A DNA stretch of 64,000 nucleotides from Clostridia bacterium (GTDB taxonomy: Bacteria; Bacillota; Clostridia; Christensenellales; Aristaeellaceae). Shown here in pieces: positions 44,664 through 53,476 of this stretch (positions are counted from its first letter, which is position 1; each line of letters begins with the position of its first letter). Location of the stretch: positions 124,001 to 188,000 of the forward strand of contig JAFRQX010000038.1 of the NCBI GenBank assembly GCA_017428385.1. The letters run 5' to 3'. The notes beneath the pieces were generated by a model, which saw only the letters and a program-made list of their open reading frames with translations, was not told the DNA's origin and searched no databases. Both the position numbers and the translations under genes were made by a program.

Positions 44664-45812
44664 ATGATTATTGAAAACGGTATTGTATTTACTGGAAAAG
44701 ATTTTGAAGAAGGCCTGAGCATCCGGCTGATGAACGGAATCGTGCAGGAGGTCGGAGAAGGACTGAAAGCAGAAGCCGGGGAGAAAGTAATTGACCTGGA
44801 AGGTGATTACCTGCTGCCCGGATTTGTGGACGTCCATATTCACGCTTTCCGGGGCAGCGATACCATGCGGGGCGAAACGGATATCCGGCGGATGAGCCGC
44901 GAACTTGCCGGAACCGGCACGGGCGCGTTCTGCCCAACGACGATGAGCGCTTCCGTTGAGGATACCGCGAAGGCAATTGCAGAAGCAAAAAAAGTTACGG
45001 AACAACCTGAAAGAAACGGCGCCAGGGTGCTGGGCGTTCATATGGAAGCTCCCTTCCTGAGCGAAAAACACGCAGGCGCGCAAAAGCAGGAATACTTCTG
45101 TGATCCGGACTGGGAGAAGCTGCTGAACATGGCAGAAGATCCCTCCCTGGTACGGCTGATTACAATGGCGCCGGAACGGGATGGCAGCGAGGCGTTCATC
45201 CGCAGGGCGACAGCCGCCGGAATCCATGTTTCCATCGGACATACGCATGCTACCGCGGAACAGGTTCACCTGGCCGCAGACTGGGGCGCTGATCACATTA
45301 CCCATACCTTTAATGCCCAGACCCCGCTGCATCACCGTGAACCGGGTGTTCCCGGCGCTTCCATGACAGATGACCGCTTCTACTGTGAAATGATCTGTGA
45401 CGGAAAACACCTGCACGACGATATTGTCCGGCTGATCATTGTGTGCAAAGGTGCGGACAAAGCAGTGGCCATTACGGACGCCATGGAAGCGGCAGGCATG
45501 CCGGACGGAGAATACAGCCTGGGCGGACAGCCGGTATTTGTGAAGGACGGCGCCGCAAGGCTGGAAAACGGAACGCTGGCAGGCTCCGTGCTGACGATGA
45601 ACGAGGCGCTGCATAACCTGATCCACCGGTACGGCGTGGATCCGGTATCCGCCTGCAAAATGTGCACATCCACCCCGGCTCAGTCCATCGGGGAGAGCGT
45701 CGCGGGACATATGGTACCCGGCAGTCCCGCCATCCTGACGAGATGGACCAGGAAATGGGAAATGAAGAGCGTCATTTCCGATACGGGTGAAAGTTGCCAA
45801 GCGGACGGCTGA
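44664..45812 (+). CDS. nagA: N-acetylglucosamine-6-phosphate deacetylase
   Basis: 382-residue amidohydrolase removing acetate from GlcNAc-6-phosphate in amino-sugar recycling. Metal ligands: HIHAFRG (His58, His60), the Glu in HMEAPFLSEKHAGAQ, and His in SIGHTHAT and ITHTFNAQTPLHHREPG. The catalytic Asp is in AITDAMEAAG near residue 273. GGAGAAAGGAA precedes the ATG. nagB is not adjacent. Its 3' end contains the -35 box of the yicC promoter. Confidence 0.93.
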   Translation: MIIENGIVFTGKDFEEGLSIRLMNGIVQEVGEGLKAEAGEKVIDLEGDYLLPGFVDVHIHAFRGSDTMRGETDIRRMSRELAGTGTGAFCPTTMSASVEDTAKAIAEAKKVTEQPERNGARVLGVHMEAPFLSEKHAGAQKQEYFCDPDWEKLLNMAEDPSLVRLITMAPERDGSEAFIRRATAAGIHVSIGHTHATAEQVHLAADWGADHITHTFNAQTPLHHREPGVPGASMTDDRFYCEMICDGKHLHDDIVRLIIVCKGADKAVAITDAMEAAGMPDGEYSLGGQPVFVKDGAARLENGTLAGSVLTMNEALHNLIHRYGVDPVSACKMCTSTPAQSIGESVAGHMVPGSPAILTRWTRKWEMKSVISDTGESCQADG

Positions 45813-45822
45813 ATGATATAAT
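45794..45822 (+). promoter_or_regulatory. Promoter of the yicC-remA-gmk-rpoZ-coaBC operon
   Basis: TTGCCA (45794-45799) and TATAAT (45817-45822) with 17-nt spacing. It overlaps the end of nagA. Confidence 0.7.
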
Positions 45823-45852
45823 TCCTACCATGTAAGGAGAGGTGACGAAGAC

Positions 45853-46725
45853 ATGCACAGTATGACCGGATGCGGGAGCGGCAAGGTTCAGCAGGACGGA
45901 TGGGAAGTAACCATTGACCTCAAAACCGTAAACCACCGTTTCCTGGATATCGGTATGAGACTGCCGCGGAACCTGAACTTCCTGGAACAGACGATCCGGG
46001 ACTGTATCGGGAAACGCATCCTGCGCGGACATGTGGACGTATTCCTGACAGTGAAAAGGACCGATTCCTCCGCAACAACGGTTGAATGCGATCCGGAACT
46101 GGCAGGACGTTACCTGGAAGCAGCGAAGCTGCTGGCCGGGCAGACAGGCATTGAAAACGACATGACCATCAGCCGGCTCATGAAAATGGAAGGCGTACTG
46201 ACATTGAATGAGCAGGAAATGGATGAAGATACGGTCAGCCGTATCTGCGCGGAAGCCACCAATATAGCGGCAGAACAGCTGGTGCAGATGCGGGCGCGGG
46301 AAGGTGAACACCTGAAGGAAGACCTGAAGGCTCACCTGGACGCCGCCGAAAAACTTAGGAATGCCATACTGGAGCGTGCTCCACTGGTGGTAACCGAATA
46401 CCGGGAGAAACTTGAAAACCGGCTGAAAAGCCTGCTGACCGAAGCCATTGAGCCCCAGCGCATCGCACAGGAAGTTGCCATTATGGCTGACCGGTGCGCG
46501 ATTGACGAAGAGCTCGCCAGGCTGGACAGCCATATCCGTCAGATGCGGAAATATCTGGAGAGCAGCGGTGAAACAGGAAAGAAAATGGATTTCCTGATCC
46601 AGGAGATGAACCGCGAAACCAATACCATCGGCTCCAAAGCCTCCGACACGGTCATTGCACAGCATGTGGTTGACATGAAGAGTGAAATTGAGAAGCTGAG
46701 GGAACAGATACAGAACGTGGAGTGA
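45853..46725 (+). CDS. yicC: YicC-family endoribonuclease
   Basis: 290 residues with the N-terminal [30 protein letters not shown] and the C-terminal DUF1732 helix [23 protein letters not shown], both diagnostic. Recent work on homologues shows ring-shaped RNases that degrade small RNAs. AGGAGAGGTGA lies upstream of the ATG. It heads the remA-gmk-rpoZ-coaBC cluster common in Clostridia. Confidence 0.93.
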   Translation: MHSMTGCGSGKVQQDGWEVTIDLKTVNHRFLDIGMRLPRNLNFLEQTIRDCIGKRILRGHVDVFLTVKRTDSSATTVECDPELAGRYLEAAKLLAGQTGIENDMTISRLMKMEGVLTLNEQEMDEDTVSRICAEATNIAAEQLVQMRAREGEHLKEDLKAHLDAAEKLRNAILERAPLVVTEYREKLENRLKSLLTEAIEPQRIAQEVAIMADRCAIDEELARLDSHIRQMRKYLESSGETGKKMDFLIQEMNRETNTIGSKASDTVIAQHVVDMKSEIEKLREQIQNVE

Positions 46726-46733
46726 CGGGTAAA

Positions 46734-46991
46734 ATGAAACTGGTGAACATCGGATATGGAAACATGCTGGCGACAGAACGGCTGGTCGCTGTTGTCTCCC
46801 CGGAGGCGGCACCGATCCGCCGGATGATCCAGGATGCCAGGGACAGCGGCAGAGTTATCGACGCCACATGCGGACACAAAACCAGAGCTGTTATTGTTAC
46901 AGATTCAGAACATGTTGTTCTTTCACCGCTGATGCCGGAAACGGTAGCAGCCCGTATTGATGAACGAAAAGGGATGGAGGAAGACGCATGA
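46734..46991 (+). CDS. remA: RemA-family DNA-binding regulator (DUF370)
   Basis: 85 residues starting [12 protein letters not shown], the family N-terminus, with the core [34 protein letters not shown]. In Bacillus RemA forms ring oligomers that activate biofilm matrix and osmoprotection genes. In Clostridia the gene normally sits before gmk, as here. The ATG at 46734 fits the family start; an in-frame GTG at 46722 overlaps yicC. The ribosome-binding site is weak, consistent with coupling. Confidence 0.92.
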   Translation: MKLVNIGYGNMLATERLVAVVSPEAAPIRRMIQDARDSGRVIDATCGHKTRAVIVTDSEHVVLSPLMPETVAARIDERKGMEEDA

Positions 46992-47590
46992 AAGAGACAA
47001 GAAAAGGCATGCTGCTGGTGATTTCCGGTCCTTCCGGAGCCGGTAAAGGAACACTGGTGGCCAAACTGCTCGAAAAGGATCCAACATTCTGCTTTTCCGT
47101 CAGCGTCACCACAAGGGGACGGCGGGAAAATGAGATTGAAGATGTTCATTACCACTTTATTTCTGACGAGGAATATGATAAACTGCTTGCCGAGGACGCG
47201 TTTATCGAACACGCAAGCGTCCATGGCCACCGGTACGGCACGCTGAAAAGCGAGGTTTATGACCGGATGGAAAAAGGACAGAACGTGCTGCTGGATATTG
47301 ATCCGCAGGGTGCACGGGAAGTCATGAGCAAAGAAAAGGACTGCGTCAGCGTGTTCATTCTTCCGCCGAGCTATCATGATCTGAGGGTGCGGCTTCATAC
47401 CCGCAACACAGAGAATGAAGAGGAGATCCAGCGGAGACTGAACAACGCCAGAGGAGAAATCCGCCAGGCAGACCGCTACCGTTACCTCATTGTGAACGAC
47501 AACCTGGAGCTGGCTTTTGAACAGCTGGCAGCTATTGTCCGGGCTGAGAAACAGAACACAGTGCGGTATTTCCCAGAGATTGAGGAATAA
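46988..47590 (+). CDS. gmk: Guanylate kinase
   Basis: 200-residue kinase converting GMP to GDP. The P-loop is [10 protein letters not shown] near residues 13-22. The GMP-binding segment [21 protein letters not shown] follows near 38, and [17 protein letters not shown] forms the lid. ATG overlaps the remA stop codon. Confidence 0.97.
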   Translation: MKETRKGMLLVISGPSGAGKGTLVAKLLEKDPTFCFSVSVTTRGRRENEIEDVHYHFISDEEYDKLLAEDAFIEHASVHGHRYGTLKSEVYDRMEKGQNVLLDIDPQGAREVMSKEKDCVSVFILPPSYHDLRVRLHTRNTENEEEIQRRLNNARGEIRQADRYRYLIVNDNLELAFEQLAAIVRAEKQNTVRYFPEIEE

Positions 47591-47615
47591 CCTGTAAACC
47601 TGAGGAGGAAATGAA

Positions 47616-47834
47616 ATGTCTATTGTTGATCCGAGCGTACTTGAACTGCTGAACCACGCAGAAAGCCGTTACACCCTGGTTGTTGAAGCCAGCAAGCGCG
47701 GCCGCGAGATCGTGAACGGCGCACTGCCGATGATCGATGCGGAAGGCATGAAACCGCTGAAAACCGCTGTTGAAGAGATTAACCGCGGACTGCTGACCTA
47801 CGACAACCCGACGGAGCAGGAGGAGCAGAACTGA
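47616..47834 (+). CDS. rpoZ: RNA polymerase omega subunit
   Basis: 72 residues with the omega pattern SRYTLVVEASKRGREI and a C-terminal VEEINRGLLTYD. It aids assembly of the beta' subunit. GAGGAGGAAATG upstream is a strong ribosome-binding site. Short but in the expected place between gmk and coaBC. Confidence 0.92.
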   Translation: MSIVDPSVLELLNHAESRYTLVVEASKRGREIVNGALPMIDAEGMKPLKTAVEEINRGLLTYDNPTEQEEQN

Positions 47835-47835
47835 T

Positions 47836-49035
47836 ATGGATCTGACCGGCAGGGAGATCGTGCTGGGAGTGACGGGAGGCATCGCCGCGTATAAAAGCGC
47901 AGAGGTTGTCTCCCGTTTGCGTCATCTGGGCGCGAATGTACATGTAATCATGACAAAGAACGCGACGGAATTTGTTTCGCCGCTTACTTTTCAGACGCTT
48001 TCTGCCAACCAGGTTGTCACAGATACCTTCCAGGCACCTGAATACTGGAATGTAGAACATGTGGCCCTGGCCAAACGGGCAGAGATCTTTGTCATCGCCC
48101 CGGCAACAGCCAACATTATGGCCAAGATGGCCTGCGGAATAGCGGACGATATGCTTTCCACCACGGTGCTTGCCACTAAGGCACCGATGCTTGTTGCACC
48201 CGCAATGAACACAGGTATGTGGACAGCTGCCGCCACACAGGCGAACCTGAAAACACTGCAGGAACGGGGAATAAAGTTTGTCGGTCCTGACAGCGGCATT
48301 CTGGCCTGCGGAGACGAAGGCGCCGGACGTATGAGCGAGCCGGAAACAATTGTCGCCGCGATCTGCGATATACTGAACGTAAGCAGTGACCTGGCAGGAC
48401 TGAAAGTCCTGGTAACAGCCGGAGCAACCAGGGAAAGACTGGACCCCGTGCGGTACATGACGAATGATTCCAGCGGCAAGATGGGTTTCGCCATTGCGGA
48501 AGCTGCCAGGGCACGGGGAGCAGAAGTGACAGCGGTATACGGCAGCGTGACTGCGCAGGTACCGGCAGGCATCCGACGCATCCAGATCGAATCCGCACAG
48601 GAACTGTATGATGTAATGATGCGCGAAGCACCGGAACAGGACATCATTATCCAGGCAGCCGCCGTATGCGATTACCGGTTCGAAAAAACAGCAAAGAGCA
48701 AAATCAAGAAAGCAGAGGGCGAAGCCCTGACGCTGACCCTGGCAGAAAACCCTGACGTGGCGAAAGCAGTCGGAGCTATCAAGAAGAAGGGCCAGACACT
48801 TGTCGGATTCGCGGCGGAAACGGACAACGTACGGAAAAACGCGGCAGAAAAGCTGAAGAAAAAGAACCTGGACATGATCGTGGCGAACGACGTGACGATG
48901 CCGGGAGCAGGATTTAATGTAGACACGAATATTGCGGCGATCATAACTAAAAACGGTGTGGAAGAACAACCGTTACAAACAAAGAGAGAATTGGCGGACA
49001 AGATATTGGATAAAATAGTTGAGTTGAGGAAATGA
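47836..49035 (+). CDS. coaBC: Bifunctional phosphopantothenoylcysteine decarboxylase/synthetase
   Basis: 399-residue coenzyme A enzyme. The N-terminal CoaC half binds FMN (GVTGGIAAYKSAEVVSRL) and has the catalytic His in VEHVALAKRA, PATANIMAKMACGIADD and the Cys in ACGDEGAGRM. The C-terminal CoaB half begins near residue 185 (LKVLVTAGATRERLDPVRYMTNDSSGKMG) and contains the Lys-rich AKSKIKKAEG. It starts 1 bp after rpoZ. Confidence 0.96.
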   Translation: MDLTGREIVLGVTGGIAAYKSAEVVSRLRHLGANVHVIMTKNATEFVSPLTFQTLSANQVVTDTFQAPEYWNVEHVALAKRAEIFVIAPATANIMAKMACGIADDMLSTTVLATKAPMLVAPAMNTGMWTAAATQANLKTLQERGIKFVGPDSGILACGDEGAGRMSEPETIVAAICDILNVSSDLAGLKVLVTAGATRERLDPVRYMTNDSSGKMGFAIAEAARARGAEVTAVYGSVTAQVPAGIRRIQIESAQELYDVMMREAPEQDIIIQAAAVCDYRFEKTAKSKIKKAEGEALTLTLAENPDVAKAVGAIKKKGQTLVGFAAETDNVRKNAAEKLKKKNLDMIVANDVTMPGAGFNVDTNIAAIITKNGVEEQPLQTKRELADKILDKIVELRK

Positions 49036-49038
49036 TTC

Positions 49039-49070
49039 AAAAACCAGCTTCCAGATGGGAGCTGGTTTTT
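49039..49070 (+). terminator. Terminator of the yicC-coaBC operon
   Basis: AAAAACCAGCT pairs with AGCTGGTTTTT, with a further short stem in the loop, 4 nt after the stop codon. Confidence 0.88.
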
Positions 49071-49071
49071 C

Positions 49072-49112
49072 TAATGAATACTGAAAACTTAATACTTAAA
49101 ACTTAAAAATGG
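49072..49112 (+). repeat. Dispersed heptamer-repeat element, copy 9
   Basis: TAATGAATACTG, AAAACTT, AATACTT, AAAACTT, AAAAATGG. The second unit differs by one base. A terminator stands on each side. Confidence 0.85.
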
Positions 49113-49117
49113 TAGAT

Positions 49118-49149
49118 AAAACTCTTCCAGAAATCTGGAAGAGTTTTTT
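49118..49149 (+). terminator. Second terminator behind repeat copy 9
   Basis: AAAACTCTTCCAG-aaat-CTGGAAGAGTTTT plus two further T. Confidence 0.8.
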
Positions 49150-49165
49150 AGTATTTAAATTATCA

Positions 49166-49190
49166 TTAACGAAGGCACGCCTTCGCTAAT
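49166..49190. repeat. Single hairpin before array 5
   Basis: CGAAGGC-ac-GCCTTCG, extended by ATTA/TAAT with one mismatch. Confidence 0.65.
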
Positions 49191-49192
49191 GA

Positions 49193-49317
49193 ATGATATG
49201 TTGCTTCGCAACATGATATATCGGCTTCATGCCGATATGATAGATAAATCGGGGACACTATCGTGTCTCCGATTTATATGATATTTTTTGCTTACGCAAA
49301 AAGTGTTATAGTGTTTA
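49193..49317 (+). repeat. Hairpin array with ATGATAT linkers, array 5
   Basis: Four hairpins: GTTGC-ttc-GCAAC (as in array 1), ATCGGC-ttcat-GCCGAT (as in array 4), a long stem ATAAATCGG...CCGATTTAT with GACAC/GTGTC inside, and TTTTTGC-ttac-GCAAAAA. The linkers are ATGATAT/ATGATAG, and the tag is GTGTTATAGTGTTTA. Confidence 0.85.
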
Positions 49318-49361
49318 TCTCCTATGTATTTACTTGATAATGAAAGATTAGCGCTGCGATA

Positions 49362-49457
49362 ATGAAATATTTGCCTTCGGCAAATGTGAAATGTGCTTCG
49401 CACATGAAATATCGGCCTTTGGCCGATGTGAAATATTCGGCTGCCGCCGAATGTGAT
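49362..49457 (+). repeat. Hairpin array with RTGAAAT linkers, array 6
   Basis: Four hairpins: ATTTGCC-ttc-GGCAAAT, GTGC-ttc-GCAC, ATCGGCC-ttt-GGCCGAT, ATTCGGC-tgcc-GCCGAAT, each preceded by ATGAAAT or GTGAAAT. It lies 44 bp from array 5, so both subtypes occur in one gap of 482 bp that contains no gene. Confidence 0.85.
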
Positions 49458-49477
49458 CGTTACTGTTTGCTTCGCAA

Positions 49478-49506
49478 ACGAAAAACAGCTTCCGATGGAA
49501 GCTGTT
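49478..49506 (-). terminator. Terminator of rsfS
   Basis: On the minus strand AACAGCTTCC-atc-GGAAGCTGTT followed by TTTCG, just after the rsfS stop codon. Confidence 0.8.
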
Positions 49507-49517
49507 GAAATGATTTA

Positions 49518-49883
49518 TTAATCCCTGGCGGTCTGGTCGAAGGGCAACTCGAGAGAGTTGGTACCATCGTTCCAGAGACGATCAAGGCCATAGAAGGCAC
49601 GGTCATCACGGTGGAAAAGATGAACAATAATATGGCCATAATCCAGGATGATCCAGCGGCCCTCACGGCGGCCCTCACTGCGGCGGAGATCAATGCCTTC
49701 CTGCGCCATGAGTTCATCCACGTAATCCGCGAGAGCGGAAACCTGGCTGGCAGTGCGGCCGGAAGCAATCACCATATGATCGCAAAGCACGGTGAGGCGG
49801 GAAACATTCAGGGCAACGATATCCTGGGACTTACGGTCATAGAGAAGACGGGCAATACGGAGTACGGTTTCCTGATCCTGCAT
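49518..49883 (-). CDS. rsfS: Ribosomal silencing factor RsfS
   Basis: 121-residue factor that binds ribosomal protein L14 and blocks subunit joining when nutrients run low. The core motifs are DIVALNVSRLTVLCDHMVIASGRTASQVSALADYV and the characteristic GRWIILDYGHIIVHLFHRDDRAFYGLDRLW. It lies 45 bp downstream of the nadD-yqeK gene, the usual neighbour in Bacillota. Confidence 0.95.
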   Translation of the reverse strand: MQDQETVLRIARLLYDRKSQDIVALNVSRLTVLCDHMVIASGRTASQVSALADYVDELMAQEGIDLRRSEGRREGRWIILDYGHIIVHLFHRDDRAFYGLDRLWNDGTNSLELPFDQTARD

Positions 49884-49928
49884 GATTTATCCTCCAATAT
49901 AATATATTCGTTACCGCAGGATGCGGCA

Positions 49929-51119
49929 TCAATCCTTAACAGCCGGCAGGCTGCGAAGCCAGCTGATGGTATCGACAGTACGCGGGTAAAGGTACCAGCC
50001 CTTCGAAAGAACGTGCTCCACAGTACCTTCCAGGGAAAGCAGGAGCGCCTTTTCCAGGGAAGTTTCTGAGAGGGTGCGAACGTCCTCCAGCAGGGGAAAT
50101 GGATCGCGAAGCGGTTCCATGAAATCCGCCAGGCAAACGCACATGGCCAGGCGGGACATACCGGGATAGCCTGTATTATGGAAGCGGATGGCTTCGAGCA
50201 CCTCCGGGTCGGTCATGCCGTAAAGCTGTTCCGCCAGGCAGGCACCTGCCAGGGAATGAAGCAGCGCATCGCTGGAAAGGACTTCCGGATCATCGGTGAG
50301 ATGATTCTCTTTGGCAACACGCTGCATATCCTTTAAAGGAAGGCACTTGGCACAATCGTGCAGCAGGCCGGCCTGTTCTGCCTTCAGCGGGTTTTCACCA
50401 TATCGGGCGGCAAGACGTGCGGAAGTACGGGCTACACTCAGGGAATGGGCAAAACGCTTCGGCTTCAACGCTGAGAAAAGATTGTCCATCCAGAAATCAA
50501 TCCTGTCAAGCCTCCCGGGGCAATCATACAGACCTTTACACTGACAGTATTCCTGCACAGCGGGATTCAGATCCCCTGAATCCATACCGGAAGAAAGGGA
50601 AGAACGAATCCCGGAGGAAGAAACAACTACAGGAGGGAAAGGCAGCAGACGAATGCAGGCGCCCATGGCCTTCAGCCGGTCGATTTCCTCCCGGCAGGCG
50701 GCTTTGGAATCATTATCCCGGAGAATGACCAGGAAGGAACAAAGACTGAAAACTTTCTCTGTATTGACCCAGTGATGAAGGGTCATCAGTGTATCTGAAC
50801 CAATGATATAGAAAAGATCCGCATCAGGATATTCCTTCCTTACAGCCTTCAGGGTATCAACGGCATAGGTTGTCCCGGCACGATCCAGCTCGAGGCGGGA
50901 AGGAACAAGGCGCTTATCTTTGGAACAGGCAGCGACCAGCATTTTCCACCGGTCTTCCGCCGGGGCAATACAGGATTTATGGCCGGGATTTCCGCAGGGA
51001 ATAACCAGCAGGCGATCCACATATGCAGCATCAAGCACACTGAGCCCGGCCGCAATATGACCACGGTGAACCGGATCAAAACTGCCGCCCAGAATGCCGA
51101 TACGCTGTTTTTTTGCCAA
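49929..51119 (-). CDS. nadD: NadD-YqeK fusion: nicotinate-nucleotide adenylyltransferase and HD phosphohydrolase
   Basis: 396 residues joining two enzymes that are usually separate neighbours. Residues 1-195 are NadD, making NaAD from NaMN (GILGGSFDPVHRGHI at 8-22; YIIGSDTLMTLHHWVN; VVSSSGIRSSL). From about 205 the YqeK HD domain begins (RFAHSLSVARTSARLAARYG, AGLLHDCAKCL with the HD pair, HSLAGACLAEQLYG, AIRFHNTGYPGMSRLAMCVCLADFMEP). YqeK homologues hydrolyse diadenosine tetraphosphate. The frame is continuous, so the fusion is real rather than a read-through guess. Confidence 0.92.
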   Translation of the reverse strand: MAKKQRIGILGGSFDPVHRGHIAAGLSVLDAAYVDRLLVIPCGNPGHKSCIAPAEDRWKMLVAACSKDKRLVPSRLELDRAGTTYAVDTLKAVRKEYPDADLFYIIGSDTLMTLHHWVNTEKVFSLCSFLVILRDNDSKAACREEIDRLKAMGACIRLLPFPPVVVSSSGIRSSLSSGMDSGDLNPAVQEYCQCKGLYDCPGRLDRIDFWMDNLFSALKPKRFAHSLSVARTSARLAARYGENPLKAEQAGLLHDCAKCLPLKDMQRVAKENHLTDDPEVLSSDALLHSLAGACLAEQLYGMTDPEVLEAIRFHNTGYPGMSRLAMCVCLADFMEPLRDPFPLLEDVRTLSETSLEKALLLSLEGTVEHVLSKGWYLYPRTVDTISWLRSLPAVKD

Positions 51120-51208
51120 AGCAGGGAACCTCCTGATTTCTGTTACGGATATTATAAACGAAAAGAAACGTATAGGGAAGAGACTTTCAAATTTCTTTTT
51201 TGAAAAGC

Positions 51209-51237
51209 TTGCTTTTTCACGGCCGTCGTGATATTAT
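51209..51237 (+). promoter_or_regulatory. rpsT promoter
   Basis: TTGCTT (51209-51214) and TATTAT (51232-51237) with 17-nt spacing. Confidence 0.55.
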
Positions 51238-51282
51238 TGCATGCGATGGTTTTTTAAGGATCCTAAGGGGAGGTGAACCGAG

Positions 51283-51546
51283 TTGCCGAATATCCAGTCC
51301 GCAAAGAAGCGCGTTAAGGTCAGCGAGAAGAAGAATCTTCGCAACCGCATCGTAAAGAGCGAGATGCGTACTTCCATCCGGAAGTTTGACGCCGCTGTTG
51401 CCGCTGACGCGCAGAACGCCAATGAGCAGCTGTCCGCGACTTCCGCAGTGATCGATAAGGCCGCGTCCAAGGGCGTTATTCATAAGAATGCCGCCAATCG
51501 GAAAAAGGCCCGTCTGGCCAAGCAGTTGACCAAGGCCGCTAACTAA
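51283..51546 (+). CDS. rpsT: 30S ribosomal protein S20
   Basis: 87-residue 16S rRNA-binding protein, basic throughout, with the family pattern PNIQSAKKRVKVSEKKNLRNRIVKSEMRTSIRKF and the C-terminal GVIHKNAANRKKARLAKQL. The start is TTG at 51283, with GGGGAGGTGA upstream. TTG starts are common for S20 and link to autoregulation in some bacteria. Confidence 0.95.
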   Translation: MPNIQSAKKRVKVSEKKNLRNRIVKSEMRTSIRKFDAAVAADAQNANEQLSATSAVIDKAASKGVIHKNAANRKKARLAKQLTKAAN

Positions 51547-51563
51547 GAAGAATCGCGTGTGAT

Positions 51564-51595
51564 AAACTCCCTTCCAGATTACGGAAGGGGTTTTT
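51564..51595 (+). terminator. Terminator of rpsT
   Basis: AAACTCCCTTCC pairs with GGAAGGGGTTT (one G-T pair), followed by TT. Confidence 0.82.
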
Positions 51596-51669
51596 CCGTA
51601 TTCGGGAAGAAAATCCAAATGTGTATCGTCTTTATAGTTGAATCCCTTATGAGAGAGGAAGTGTGAGGA

Positions 51670-52281
51670 TTGAGCAGATTAAGATTCTTTTTCCTAATTA
51701 CCTTGATTGCAATGCTGGCTGTGTGTGCTGTCAGCGTGAAAGCGGAAACAGCTCCCGAAGGAACCGAAGAACAGGGACTCGATGAGATTCAGGCCCTGAT
51801 TGAGATGTCTGACGTGAAAGACACGGAAGGCATGAGCCTTGAAGAGATGACCGACGCCTTTGCAGATACCTCCATGTGTGAATACATGGACAGCGTGACA
51901 GGCTTCAGCATGCAGTACCCGGCAGTCTTCCAGTTCGGCGAGGGCCAGGGAGGACTAACCGCGGTATCAGCTGACGGAAAGGCGACGCTTTCCATTGAAA
52001 ACATGGCGCATGAAGGAAGCCTGACAATGGAAATCCTGATGGAGGCCATCAAACTGGAGGTACCCAAATTCGACGCCAACGGTGCTGAGGTTAACAACTG
52101 CCTGCGCGTGACAAGAAAAGAAAATCAGGATACAATGATCCAGACAGACCTGTATTACCTGACTGACAAGAGTTTACACCATATCATCCTCCGTTATCCG
52201 TCGGACCAGGAAGGGACTTACTCTTCCTACATTGATTATATGATCAATACGATGGAAACGAATGATTCGGAACTTGGTTAA
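51670..52281 (+). CDS. Secreted protein of unknown function
   Basis: 203 residues with a signal peptide over about 1-25 (RFFFLITLIAMLAVCAVSVKA) and likely cleavage before ETAPEG; the Cys at 19 is not in a lipobox. The mature part is acidic, with a segment MDSVTGFSMQYPAVFQFGEGQGGLTAVSADGKATLSIENM that resembles the PsbP/MOG1-type fold seen in small exported proteins; this is only a resemblance. The start is probably TTG at 51670. Its end overlaps sequence upstream of the SH3 protein, and the two may form an operon. Confidence 0.65.
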   Translation: MSRLRFFFLITLIAMLAVCAVSVKAETAPEGTEEQGLDEIQALIEMSDVKDTEGMSLEEMTDAFADTSMCEYMDSVTGFSMQYPAVFQFGEGQGGLTAVSADGKATLSIENMAHEGSLTMEILMEAIKLEVPKFDANGAEVNNCLRVTRKENQDTMIQTDLYYLTDKSLHHIILRYPSDQEGTYSSYIDYMINTMETNDSELG

Positions 52282-52312
52282 GACCATTTTCACTACGGAA
52301 GGAAAGAAAGAT

Positions 52313-53332
52313 ATGATGAAACGTAAACACAGCGCAATAATCCTGATGGTGCTGATCCTGGCAGCCCTTTCCGTGCTGCCGGTGAGCGGCGCGATGGCGG
52401 ATACCGGTACGGTTAAGGGCGGATGGCTGATCCTCCGCGCGGATCCGTCCTTTACGGGCGCAATCAGAGCCAGTTATCCCAGCGGTACAGTGGTGACCAT
52501 TACCGGCCAGGTCGGATCCTGGTACGCTGTTACCGCGCCGGACGGACTGACAGGCTATATGCTTGGGGACTACCTCCAGGTCGGCGGCAGCAGCAACCCC
52601 GCAACCGGAACCTTTATTGATTCCACGGCCTATGTGACCAGTGCGAACGGACTGAACGTCCGTATGAGAAGCGGCCCCGGCAAGGGATACTCCGTAATTG
52701 CTTCCTATGTGCCCGGCACCAAGTGTACGATTATTTCCCCCGGCAACAACTGGTGCAGAATCCAGGTCGGCAACCTGACCGGCTATATGATGACCCAGTT
52801 CCTGACCGGCACAGCCGTTACCCCGGCTATTACCCCTGTTCCTGTGTCTCCCGTGCCCTCCGGCAGCGAGTACACGGTGTACGTGACCAGCCGGAACGGT
52901 AACGGTGTCAACCTGCGGTCCGGTCCGTCCAAGTCCTATACCAGTATCGGCTTTTACAGCGTGGGTACCCAGGCGACCATGATTACAAAGGGCAGCACCT
53001 GGAGCTATATCCGCGTGGGCAACCGGTACGGCTATATGATGACCGAATTCCTGACGGAAAGCCAGAACGTGACTCCCGTGCCTTCCTATACAGGAGCGTA
53101 TGTGGTGAGCGCGAACGGCAAGAACGTGAACCTGCGATCCGCTCCGTCCACACAGAGCACGATCATCCGCTCCTATAAGCCCGGCACTCCGCTGACGATC
53201 ATTACCCGGGGCGTGGACTGGTGCTTCGTGCTGATTGACGGCAACTACGGATACATGATGAAGCAGTTCATCTACGACGGCTATACACCGGCTACAGTGA
53301 CCGACCTGTATCCTTACGGCGGGATCCTGTGA
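52313..53332 (+). CDS. Secreted protein with four SH3 domains
   Basis: 339 residues: signal peptide 1-29 (KHSAIILMVLILAALSVLPVSGAMA) and four bacterial SH3 domains, each about 60 residues and ending in YM-type motifs (GYMLGDYL, GYMMTQFL, GYMMTEFL, GYMMKQFI). The NVxxRSGPxxxY motif is clear in domains 2-4 (residues about 107, 195 and 268). Such domains usually bind cell-wall peptides; no catalytic domain is present, so it may be a wall-binding adaptor. AAGGAAAG precedes the ATG at 52313. Confidence 0.88.
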   Translation: MMKRKHSAIILMVLILAALSVLPVSGAMADTGTVKGGWLILRADPSFTGAIRASYPSGTVVTITGQVGSWYAVTAPDGLTGYMLGDYLQVGGSSNPATGTFIDSTAYVTSANGLNVRMRSGPGKGYSVIASYVPGTKCTIISPGNNWCRIQVGNLTGYMMTQFLTGTAVTPAITPVPVSPVPSGSEYTVYVTSRNGNGVNLRSGPSKSYTSIGFYSVGTQATMITKGSTWSYIRVGNRYGYMMTEFLTESQNVTPVPSYTGAYVVSANGKNVNLRSAPSTQSTIIRSYKPGTPLTIITRGVDWCFVLIDGNYGYMMKQFIYDGYTPATVTDLYPYGGIL

Positions 53333-53385
53333 CATATTACAAAACCTTTTCACAGTTTTTACGAAAACAAAATGAAAACAAAATT

Positions 53386-53418
53386 ACCGGTACACTCTTT
53401 CCAAGTGTACCGGTTTTT
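53386..53418 (+). terminator. Terminator of the SH3-protein gene
   Basis: ACCGGTACACT pairs with AGTGTACCGGT, followed by TTTT. Its loop holds the -35 box of the next promoter. Confidence 0.88.
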
Positions 53419-53426
53419 GTTATAAT
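53398..53426 (+). promoter_or_regulatory. Promoter of the BMP transporter operon
   Basis: TTTCCA (53398-53403) and TATAAT (53421-53426) with 17-nt spacing. The -35 lies in the loop of the preceding terminator. Confidence 0.5.
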
Positions 53427-53476
53427 TGGTACAAATGAACGGCATATGCCGACAATCAGAAAGGGGTAATTTTCCT

